Shown here in pieces: positions 10,998-23,300 of a DNA stretch of 64,000 nt; the first letter of the stretch is position 1; each line of letters begins with the position of its first letter. This DNA comes from Caenorhabditis elegans (taxonomy: Eukaryota; Nematoda; Chromadorea; Rhabditida; Rhabditidae), in contig NC_003282.8 in NCBI RefSeq assembly GCF_000002985.6, forward strand, positions 11,718,001-11,782,000, read 5' to 3'. The position numbers and the translations under genes were made by a program. The notes under the pieces were generated by a model. It did no database searches. It saw only the letters and a list, made by a program, of their open reading frames with translations, and was not told the DNA's origin.

Positions 10998-13900
10998 GCT
11001 TTATTATTATGTTTTCCTTATTTAATTGTTATTCATTCTCTTAATTGTTTCCAAGAAACGTTTATCAATTATCAGTTTTTGATAATAATGTTAAATTACG
11101 AATATCTACTTACAAAAACAAATCAACGATGGGTCTCATATTGTCTTCTTAATTTTTCCTTCTTTCTTCCTTCATCTGACCTTTTTCAAGCTTTTGCCAC
11201 CAGTGATCCGAGTACCATTTTCCCTCAATTTTCAATTTTTTTATATCGTTCTCATTACAAGATAAAAGTTTCTCGTAACATGCTCTTTGAACTTTGACAC
11301 ATAACATTTTGGAGACACACAAAAAAGTACAGAAAAATGGGCTGGCGATTTTCTGTCAGTTGACATCTCAATTAGGAGATCCCAAGTTGGGCAGTAGTCT
11401 GAGATCTTCTGAATAGGGGTCTAAATGATGTGGACGATCCAGAAGAGAGAAGGATTCCGAAGAGACCAATTTTGTGGCGGGGTTTGGAAGGAATCTTGAC
11501 ACAGAGAGCACGACCAGATGATTCGATTCTTTGGTTATCTCAATTCTCTTTTTTTTACTTTTAGACATCCATTCCGTTCAAACATATTTTTTCTCAAAAT
11601 AAAAATAACTGATCAATACTCATTTTGCATGAATGTTCTCGCTTCATTTTTTAATACAACATTTTGCACTTTTAAAAACTATTCCAAAAAAATGTAATGG
11701 AATTCAGTTACAATTTTCGATTCCAGTTTGAGTCAACTCAAATTCCGAATAATTGCAAGAAAAATGAAAGTTTTAGTATATATTTTTCAAAACAAATAAA
11801 CGTTTTATTTATTAGCTGACTTTATATTTAAAAAAATTCAAAACTTCCCATTATACTTTTGAAATATTATTCCAATAAAAAATTACGTCCTGGACATCCA
11901 ACCAGTGATTTATTCAGTTTTGTAGAACAAAGAAATCACTATAAAATTCCAATTTATGTTTTGAAAAAATTGTAACATTCTACATTCTTTCAAGCGATAA
12001 AAATATGGTTTTTAGGAATTTTCCTTTTTTTAAGAAGAAAATATTTATATTCAAAGTGCGTTGAAACGGTAAATAAAAAAGAAGTTTAACAATCGAAAAT
12101 AGGCACTTCCTCCGTCTCAAAAATTTTCAAGTGTTCTCTGAGATTGAATAAACTTCACAGTATTTTCAAGATGTTTCAATAATTTTTGTCCCGTCTATCA
12201 CGTACATTTGCACCGGAGAAAGGTTATGATAATCCGTTTGAATGGATTATCATTTGTTCTGATGATTCTATATTCATTTTAAAGTTTTTTCTCGGTTATC
12301 TGCTCTTTTCAATGCATCAATGGGTCGTTGGAAAAATTATTTGATTTTATTTTTATTATTTTTTAACTCAAAAAACACAGGTTAGCTTTCCAAATATCCA
12401 CATATATTTAAAATTTAAATAGGATATAATTAATTGTACAGTTTAACAATAAAAATATTCAAAATATTTTGATAACTTTGTATTACTCATGTTATTTATA
12501 CAATACAATATAGACTATACAATATTTTCCAAATCAACCAAATCAGATGAATTTTATTTGATTTCGAGTAAAAACAATTTTATTTCTATTTGTATTTTCT
12601 TATGAATTTTTATTGGCCCAAAAACATTAAAATTTTTGGGAATTTTGTGAAACTTCACTTTAAAAAATTCAGCTTCTAATCCAAATTTTCACTTCATATT
12701 TTTTTCAATCTTTCATCAATAAATCTGAAACGGAAGATATGCGGATGTTGAGGGAGTTTCCTGTCACTCTTTTTCTTTTTCTCTGTCATTTCAATTATCG
12801 AAAGTACAAATATGGAAGTTTCAGAAAGATATTCCACAAGTTCAGCATTTATCCGCTAAAAATAAATCAAAAATACTTCTTCAAAGAATATAATTTGTCC
12901 ATTGGTCCATCTCGTCACTAGCGAAGAAATTGAGACTAAAAGTGTCATATTCATTAAGCAAGCAAAGAGACCTACATGTTTTCTAACTATTATATAAATC
13001 TCCTTTTTTCTTTTTTACTTTCAAGATTCGGTCACCTTTTTTGGTATTTCTGCTTTCTTAAATTTTATTTAGTTTTATTCATAATGTATTCACCTAATTC
13101 TCCTAAAACATTAGCGGCGCAAAACAAAGTGTTTATGCAAAACATTTCACGAACATGGAAACAAATTGTTGCGATAATTCTTTCCGCTTACTCTGAAACC
13201 GGAGGTGATGAATTTTATTATAGCATTTATTTTGAAAATTGTTTTTTCGTTGGAAAAAAATTTATTACATAAATCCAAAAAATGTTAGCTATCTAGAAAT
13301 TAAACGAAAATGTTATTAATGTAATAATATTTTCTAGAAAAAGATTGAATTTAATTTTAAATGTGGTTCTCAAAACCAAAAAATAATATCTAGTGTTCAG
13401 AATTCCACATTTTCCTTTGCTTTCTGAAATACTGAAAAATCCTCCCTGCTAAAAAAATCGTTATCAGTTTCAGGAAATGATGTTTTTATTCAAATAGCTT
13501 ATTCATTTTGAATTATTTATTTTTCTCCCAAAATCTCTAAAACATCACGTCAAACATCACTTTGGTATTCAAAATATACCTAAGTTTTTTGAAACAGTAA
13601 ATTTTTTGTAAACTAACCTGTGGAGTCTTGTTTCAGTAATTTTGATTTTTCTTGGTTATTTCTATGGTATTTGATTTGAAACACTGTTTGTGAATTTTTC
13701 CAATATTGTTTCCGTAAATAAAACTCGATAAACCAAGTGAAATTCCATAAAATTCAAAGAGGACTAAAATCAATAATTTAAAATAAATTCATAATTTTTT
13801 ATGGAAAAAATATTTGAAAAATTGGCAAACGGTGTTTCAATTAAAATATAAATGTAAATACGGAAAGAAAAAAGTTAATATATACGAAAAACGAAAAAAT

Positions 13901-16900
13901 ATCGAAACTATGATACTTATTTTCTTGGGAGTTCAAAACTATTTAGGTGTTTTGCTTTAATTTTTGAAAAATTGAAAAAATTATAAAAAAAATTGTGTAA
14001 TAGTTTAATTTAATAACTTTATTAAAGTTATATTCGGTTATTACGATTTTGGGCGCAAGACTATTTTTGGAAAAAATGGCGGCACTTCGAATAAGGCAAT
14101 GTTTGTAAAATAATTTCTCAAGACACATAAATTAGAAGCAAAATAAATCCAAGTAAACGCAACTCTTATTTTTTCATTCTTTTTTCCATCTCTCTTTCCT
14201 CCATGTCAATTAGCCATTCGATAATCTTTTTCTGAAATCAGACTCTTCATTTTCCATTTTTCTCGCTTCCCAATGAATTTGCACGTTTTTTGTCGACTGA
14301 GACGACAAGTTTCAGTGTCCATTTAATATCTTTCTTCTTCTTTTGCAATTATGTTAATTCATCACCGAGATGAGCTTAACCACTGAATCTCAAATTAATG
14401 TCCACTTTGAAGGTGGAAAAATGGGCGGGTTGATGGAAAAAAATCGAAAAACAGAAAAATGTGTTAACTCAGACGCCTTATCTTTTCGATTTCAGATTTT
14501 GTTTTCGAAGAATTTTGAATTTCAAAATAGGGCGGATAGAAGATGAAAACATAAAAATAAAGAAATGCCAAAATATTCGAGTTTTTTTCTTTGAGGTAAA
14601 TTTCCTAATGAGATGTATTTTTTCTTGAAAAATATTTGCAGTAATGTTTCTTAGTAAAAACAACAAAAAAATCGGCCTTCTTGCCTTAAAGGTGGCCTAA
14701 TATTTCACAATTGTTTGATCTAAATTATTTCTTCAAAATTTAGTTTTGGCACTTTTATAAAACGAAATATAAAAGGTTAGCAATGAAATTCTGTCTAGAT
14801 ATTTATTTTTATGTGAGGTTTCTGTGAAGAATTTGATATTTTAATCTGTTTGAGTCGTAGAATAAAAAATAATCAAATTGATTACTAAATTAAAAAAAAA
14901 AATTTAAATTGAGCACCACCTGGGAAATTGGTTGCAAATACTGAAAATTGCCAAAACCCAAAGACATCAAAACTATTGAATTTTTTCCGAGGTTTTTCAA
15001 TTTTTCCGGCATTTTCACTTCGAGAATTTAAAGCTTTTGCTTACTGGTTTTAGACCCTAAAAAACTCCGCCCAAATATTGGTTGATTTTGGAAAAATGTT
15101 TCCTGTCTCTCATTTTATTTGTTAATTTTCTCGGAATCGCAGCAAGAACTCCTTTATTTTCTGTGATATTTTATTTTCTTTTATTTTTGAAATCTGATAT
15201 TAAGTAGTTCATAACCCGATTTTCTCTTCAGACATATTCAAGATTTAAATTAGTTTATCCTTTCTTGCATAAATAAGTGATTCATCGTTATTTCTTCAAT
15301 TTGATCAGAGACTATTTTCTTTAAATTTCCCAGATAAAGAGAAACCTTTTTAGATCTGTCACATTTGCTTCCTGTCGTTTCATTTTTCGATGATCATTAA
15401 TTACCAATGTATAGGTGTTGAACAAGAGGAGCAACACAAAAATAAAGCTCATGAGAAAATACGACTAATTGTGTTGTTTCACTAGCATGAATCTTTAATT
15501 AAAACCAAAAAAAAAGTGTGTCAACCGTCAAGAAACGAGAGGAGGAGGAAGCCGTCTCTTTTTTTTGTTCGACACCTTGGAGATGATCTGATGGCCTGTG
15601 AATTTTTGATATTTCCTTCAATTTTTTTTTAGAAGAATAATTTTTTGAAGTTATATTCTAGATAATCTGATTGTGAAAAACAGTTTTCGAAACTGAAGTC
15701 TCACATCTTTTTAAGAATAAATATCGTTGTTTGGAAATTTTAAATTTGAAAGAGTTTACTTTTAGGAAATAAGTTAAATATCTATATTTTTTCAGGGCCG
15801 ATATTTAAGAAGAGCTTTGATTTTTTTTACAATTGCCACCGGCAACACAAATTTTAAGTTAAAATTTGAAATTTTTAAGTATCCTAGATACATTAATATG
15901 ATAACTCCCAGGCAGGCAGATACGAAAATATCTACCTTCAATGCCTGAACCTGATACCAGAACCTGAATACCTGAGAGCACCTACTGAGAACGTAGACAT
16001 GAAAATTGTTGTTCACATGATTTTTGATACTACCTACCTATCACGAAACCCCTTTTTCAATAACAGACGGTGAAAGTATTCAAACTATTTTATTGGTTCA
16101 ATAATTCAAATAAACTTACAAATGTTTTCAAATAAGTAGATCAAAGTAGATCAATTGAGTGAATCTCCACCCTCTCTTCTTTCATTTTTGTTTCCGCTCT
16201 TCCTTTTTCTTCTTCTCATTTTCCTGGTTTCCTCTACACAATCATTCATTTCTGCCTGAAATAAAAATAAAAAGTAGAAGACGATGTGTGGACTGGTTGG
16301 AGATGATGAATTCGAGTGGTGGAGTGCATCTCAACTAATACGCAAACTTTGTGAGTGTGCATTCATAAATACAAATCCATCATTGCCTCCTCCTTCGCTT
16401 TTTTATTTTTTTGGAGTTTGTGAATGCTTAAATTGTAAAAAGAGGGAGGGAATGGGGGGACAGATAACCTCATTTATCGGAACGATGTGACGTTGAAACA
16501 CTTGGCGGCGAGAGCAAGAAAAGGCGGGCTCCGATCCGTTATAAATCCATCCGAAACTAATCCGGTTTTTCAGTTAAGCCGAGCACTAGTTTGTCGTTTC
16601 TTTCTAGAACAAAACCGAGCTGCTCACTTCTTTTTCCACTTCTGGATTAGATTTCTCTTTGATTCTCTATTTCTCTCTCTCTATCATTATTATCTTTTTT
16701 ATCTTTTTTTTTCTACATTTCTTTTCTTATTCAAAAGTTCCCATTTTCATTAGTAGGACATGTTCACACCATATTTCAGCTGCTAACTCGTAGGGAAAAT
16801 GTAGGAACGCCTGATGTAGAAATGTAGAACTCCAAAAATAAACAAAAAAATCATAACATTTTGTTGATTCTGATTTTGTGAGTAACTTCAAGCATTTCTG

Positions 16901-17378
16901 CAGGCCAATTTTATATTAAAAAAGTGGTAGACTTCCAAAATTAGGTTAGATAGCAAGTATAAACCACTTTTTGACTGTACATTGGCAAATTTCAAAAAAA
17001 ATTAGAAACGTTCTAATCTGCTATTTGGGCATTTTAGCAGTAAATAAACGTTTAATATTATTCTTACTAATTTATTTCTCTATACAGTTTTTTAGAAATT
17101 AAAGCGTAGGAAATTGTACTTCATAGAAATTTTAAAAAATAAACATAGATAAATCCAAGTACATTTTCAATTTATCCTATAAAACCCCACGTGTTAAAAC
17201 GAATTAATCAAATGATAACATAACTATTTCAACTCTAAATCAAATATTAAATGCACCTGCAAATCTTACTCGTTTTTCGTCTATTTCTTCTGTTTTTTCG
17301 TTATCCAAAAAAACAAAGTTTTAGGTGTAAAACGGTGACAAGAAGAGGGTATTCTCCTCGTCACCTCGATGCTCAATT
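10998..17378. other. 6.4-kb intergenic region; no gene supported
   Basis: Very AT-rich between the MAGI stop codon and the receptor start. It contains homopolymer A/T runs and a pyrimidine-rich block at 16.60-16.75 kb. A more GC-balanced patch at 11370-11570 has a 66-codon frame on the minus strand, but no splice signal or recognisable motif supports it. Probably the receptor promoter plus spacer. Confidence 0.45.
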
Positions 17379-20300
17379 ATGCATCTGACCACAATCGATG
17401 GCGACGAAGATCTTCGCATTCACAACATCTCAATTCTACCATCAGATCAGTGTGCAACAGAAGATCAAAGGGTTTGCTAATTTTTATGCGATCAGGGTTT
17501 AATTTTAAATGTTTTTCAGGCTGCAAAATGTTGCTGTGGGGACGGGTTCTTTTTCGATTTTCCCAGGAAAAAGTGTGAGGTTAGTTTTGAAAAACGTTTT
17601 AGTTAACTACCGTACCTACTGATAAAGTCTTTAGCGTTTTGACATCCAGTAAATTTATTTTTGAATAATTTGATGTCACTTGTTTTTCTTTCTATTTCTG
17701 GCTCATGACTATAAAATTTTTCTTACCTCATATATTTTAATATAATTTTTTGACAATTTCTGGAGCTCAAATAAAGAACTAATCGCGCTCAATAAAAGCT
17801 GACTAGCCAGACTTGAGATTGAGATTTTTATTTATCATTTAATAAATTGAAACATGAACAGATGGTTTTGCTATCTATCAAACCTATCAAATATTTAAAG
17901 TTCCTTTATTAAAAGTAGAATTTCAGATATCTGCAAACGTTGGCTTTATGTTCGGTCGTCTTAACAATGGCTGGTCACATATGGCTGTATATGGATTCGC
18001 GTATCCAATGATTCTCCTGATGCTTATTGCACCTTTATGTGCAGTCATGTTAGGAATGGGAAAACGAGAGAAACGAGAAGGAGATCGAAGATTTGTTAGT
18101 TTTTTAATCAAAGATACAACCTGAATAGATCACCTTAAAAATTACCAATTTAATTTCAGCCAAATCCACTTTACCAAATGATCTGGTTATTAACATTTTG
18201 TGGATGGCTCAGTGTTCTCTCACCTCTTCCCTTCACTGTATGGTACTATTTCGTAGGTGAAGGCACACGGTCAGTTGCTAAAATCTAAGTTTAAGAAAAC
18301 TTCAAAGGATTCAGATCATTAAATCAATCGATTGCCATGTGTCATTTATTTCGAACTTCAATGGAAACAATACCACATATGACAGACACAATGATGACTT
18401 TATTTTCGGTGCTGCTGGCCGCTGCAAGGTTTTGAGCAATATTTTCTTTATTTTTCTTTTACATTTGTAAAACATACATATTTTAAGATTTCTAACTCAA
18501 TATCATCGAAATACACTGAAACTTCGAACGGTCGAACGATTTTCAAGAGCTATTTGGGTCATTATTTTTGTATGTGTCACACTGGCGATTTTGAGGTTTT
18601 TCGAGCACGACACAAAAGTATACCAGTTTTGTATGGGTGAGTTGTTAGTTTTTTTGTTGCAAAATTTGAATAGTGGTTCATCTTTTCCACAAAAAACAAA
18701 CTTTACCGAAACAATCTAATTCTATCTAATTTCTTCAAAAATACAGATACTGAACCAACACCTCAATGGGCTGGGCGATGTATGGTTCGAGATGGCGCTC
18801 TGATAAATATTGTGAATCGATCGTTTTGGAAGGTGAGTGTTTGTTTCCGTTTCACAGTATGAATTGCGTAGTCCTGTTTAACGGCAAGTTCACTAAAATC
18901 ACAGCAAGCCCGTCTAATACGCTCAAAAAAGGAGATCTCAATAGTATAAACCTATGTTTCTGTTTTTACACAATACTAATCGTGATGAATTTATTTCAAA
19001 ATAGTGTGGGAAACATCTTTAAAAAGTTATTTAGTTGCTCTGTTGTTGTCCACCGAATCCTCCTTGTCCTCCTTGCTGTCCTTGTTGACCTCGCATCTGT
19101 CCACCTTGTTGTCCTTCAGAGCCTGATCCTCCGTTTCCTTCGAATCCTCCTGATCCGCTCTGTCCTCCCCGTCCTCCTTGCATTCCACTGGTTCCCGTAG
19201 ATCCTCCGAATCCACCTTGTCCTCCTTGCTGTCCCCCCATTTGTCCTCCCTGTTGTCCGCTCTGTTGACCACTTTGCTGACCTCCTTGTTGACCTCCCTG
19301 TTCACCTTGTGGTGCAGCCATGACGATACCGACAACTAAGAGAAGAACTGCGAGTTTAGTAGAGAACATGTTGATGAAGAATTAAAGAATACTGGTGAAA
19401 GTATATGCCTTTTCAACGATTCCCTCGGTCGTTTTATACCAAAAATATGATGGTGGACTTATGTAAATCTCATTGTGAATCAACGAATTTTTCTCGAACT
19501 CTGTGGGCGCCAATGAGTATGTCTGTGTAATGATGGGATTTAGTGGTTTGATGGTGAAAAGCCGTATGATCGACAGGCAAAATAGCTATAATATGAACTT
19601 GTTTTGTTGCTGCGCTGATCACGATCAAAATGCGAATTTTTCAAGTTTTTTTGAAACAAAACAATGCCGCTTAACTCTATGCAAAGCTTTTTTCTTCAGA
19701 AAGTGATAGTAGCAATATGCCAATTTAAAATCTACTTCTGCGTTTGAGATCTCTAAATCGAAACAGCATTTGAGCTAGAAAATGTTGAGCAAAATTTTTG
19801 GAAAACGGTATTTAGTTAGTGATTCTTCTTACTTTTTCATTCCAAAAGCTCAATTAAAAATGAAAAAAAAACTGCACATGTACGTTGACTATAGACGCGT
19901 TAAAAGCAGGCTATGGTATTTTTGTAAATATGTGTCATTGTAAAAATTATTGTAATTATTGTAAATTAACCATTATTAACCATTATTGTAACCATTATTG
20001 TAAAAACAGACAAAGACATCATGATAATTTTTTATGAATAGATAATTCCAGTATAGTTGGTTCTTATTCACTAATTATCAAAACCAAGTTTTAATGCTCT
20101 TCAATATTCTGAGATTAATTTCTCCCAAATAATGTTATTTTGATAATGTTGCCTTCAAATTTTCTTTCAAATTCAAATTCAAGTTTATTTGAATCAAAGT
20201 TGTGATATATACAATAAATATGAATAAAAAGACAAAGCGCAAAAATTTATATTCCTGGTTGTGGTACATTAATTCCGCCGACAACTCCTGGTTGTCCGAT

Positions 20301-23300
20301 AACTCCACCTGGTGCAACTCCTGGTGGTGGGATTGTTGGAAGTGTCGGCAGGCTCGGCAGAGTTGGTAAAGTTGGAAGTGTTGGAACCCCAATTCCTCCA
20401 ATCACAGGTTGAACTCCTCCAATTTGTCCCGGCAGTTGTCCATTGAAACCTGGTTGCCCTATTCCAAGCTGTCCTTCCATGCCTGGTTGAACTGGTGGAG
20501 GAATTGGTTGGTCGTCGGCAAGTACAACACTAACGAGGAGAACAAAAATCATAGAGGAGTAGGACATTGTTTTCTGAAATTTAGGATTTTTAAAACTTTG
20601 TAATCGAATATTTAGAAGTGAGGTTATAAATTCTCAAACAAACCTTAAATGGCTGAAAATTAGAAGTTGATGATATCTGAGCCAATAAAAACTCATTTTA
20701 TACCATCGAGAAAATACCGGTTGGATAACTTTTCGGGGATTCCCTCTTCCAAAACAAAACGAAAAAATCATAGTTGTTTAACGTTTGAACATTACTGTAA
20801 TAACGGATATTCTCTATACACAGTGTTTCACCGATTTCTATGGGATTATGACGTGGTTCGGCAAATGTGGTTTTTGAAAACTGTCGAGTAAAAACATACG
20901 TTTGATGTTCAAATTGTTCAATGAATAATCCGATTTGTTAAAGTTCGAAGTGGACTTTGAAATAGGAGTTTAGAGGTGTTTGTAAAAATGCTTCAATATT
21001 TATTAAAAATGTCAAAATAAAACATTAAAGTTAGCGTTAAAAAGAGCAGTGGAACACATTACCAGTTTTTAGATGAAATACTGAACATCACATATTAAAA
21101 TCCTTGGTTGTTGTTTCCATTGGATCCTTCCTGTCCACCCTGTTGTCCTTCTTGGCCCAAGCCTCCGAATCCACCGAACCCACTTGATCCACTTTGTCCT
21201 CCTTGTCCTCCTTGCATTCCACCGGTTCTAGTAGATCCTCCGAATCCACCTTGTCCACCTTGCCCACCTTGCTGACCTCCAAATCCAGAAGACGACTGCC
21301 CACCAAATCCTCCTTGGGAGTGTCCTTGTGTGTTTCCTTCAAATCCAGATTGCTGTCCCTGTCCACCGAAATCTCCCTGTTGAGAGTTCATTCCAAATCC
21401 AGATTGCATTCCTTGTCCACCAAATCCAGACTGTTGGGATGGTCTCTGAGCTGGGAATCCATTTTGAGAGTTTCCTCCAAAACCTCCGCCAAATCCTGAT
21501 TGCTGTCCTTGACCACCAAAACCGCTTTGCTGACCTCCGAATCCACCTTGACTGTTACCTCCGAATCCTCCCTATATTTGTTACGTTTAAAAATTTCTAA
21601 ACAAATTTCCTATCTAACCTGCCCGCCGAAACCAACTTGCTGACCAAATCCACCGAATCCTCCCTGTTGTCCTTCGAAACCACCCTGGAAATATTTTTTA
21701 TTACTCTGTTCGTGACATCATGATTGCAAAACTAGTATCTGATTTAGTACTACGTCTTCCATGAGTCACAAAATGCCTGCCTGCGTGCCTAGTAACTACT
21801 ATATCAGTCGCGCCGCTAGATATCAAAGACGACTGCAAAATAGGCGTAGGGAGCCTTCAAGGTGACCTAGGCATACGTGGAAGGCGTATGAAGCACTAAA
21901 CGTTACCGGAGAATTTCCACTAAATCCTCCTTGTTGTCCTCCGAATCCACCCTGAAATTTTTAATTTTGTTTTACTTTTTTCTGAAACAGGTTTCTAGAG
22001 CTATGTTGAAAGGTTACCTGAGAGTTTCCTCCAAATCCACCTTGCTGTCCAAATCCACCGAACCCTCCCTGGGAGCTTCCACCACCGAATCCTGATTGCC
22101 CTCCAAATCCTCCTTGCATTCCTCCGAATCCTTGCTGAGATCCTACTTGCTGGCCTTGTCCAGTCTGTCTCTGACCTGACTGGCTTTGCTGATTTTGCTC
22201 ATTTCCCGTTTGGTTCTTTTTTGCTTTTGGGGCGGCAAGAGCTGAGCAAACCAGAAGTGCAAGTAGTACAGCTTTTGAGTACATAGTGTTCTCTTCAAAT
22301 TAGAAAGAGAAAATATGAAAAGTGAATAAATGATCTGATACGAATTCTCATTCGAACATTGTCTATTTTATATGATTTTGATGATGTAGATCATGAATGT
22401 GGGGGAGGTTTTATGCAAAAATTATTGAGTCAGAATTGATGTCGTACTCTGAATGTACCTGGTCTCAAATGAAACCAATTTTTCAGGTATTCCTCCCACT
22501 TGCGGATTTTGCTGTTCAATTTGTGATACCTGGAGTTCTACTGGCTCTTCTTCATGTTGGATTCATTCGAGAACCCGAAATTGATATGGGCGATTTGACA
22601 AAACAGTTAGTTTTAAGGCGGTGTTTTTCGAACGAATTCAGATGAAATAGTATTTAAAAATGTCTTCTAATTCAATTGAAATGTTGCCTTCCAGGCAGGC
22701 AAAAAGAAGTTGAAAACTGTAGTCTTAATTTCCAACTAATTTCCTTCAATTTCCGTTTATTTTCTAGTCTATTTCAGTTTGAAACTTTTCTCACCACCAA
22801 TTTTATTCAATTCTATTAATTTCAGCAATCGTTTCGGAAGAACTCCTCGAGATCAAACACGAATTCTAATAACGACTGTAACAATAAGTTTTCTCGTTGT
22901 TCAAGTTCCAACTGCATTCATCACAACACTGTCGCTCACCATAAATCATTTTCAGAATAATAATGCCCGTGAGTCACAGTTTTTGTGGTGTTCTAAAGTT
23001 CAGTTTTTGCTGATCAAGAATTTTGAACCTCGTGTTTGAAGACACGTTTAATTTCAAGCAACCATATAAAATAAGCATCAAAACATGAAGTTCACAAGAT
23101 TTTTCAAAACTAGAAAAGTCTGACCCTTTTGAATAGATGATGATTAAATATTAATGACCTATAACATCACGTGGTATTCCTCGAACTTCCGTTTGCTTTT
23201 TCCCGTTTCAATTTTTTAAATGAAAGATATTTGGCCTAGGGTGCACTCAAATTACCCGCCTATTAGTAGGGAACATTTTCAGAATTCGAATAATATAATT

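Noticed and set aside
11368..11568. 66-codon minus-strand frame in a GC-balanced patch downstream of magi-1
   Set aside because: No splice sites, signal peptide or family motif; could be chance. Left as unannotated.
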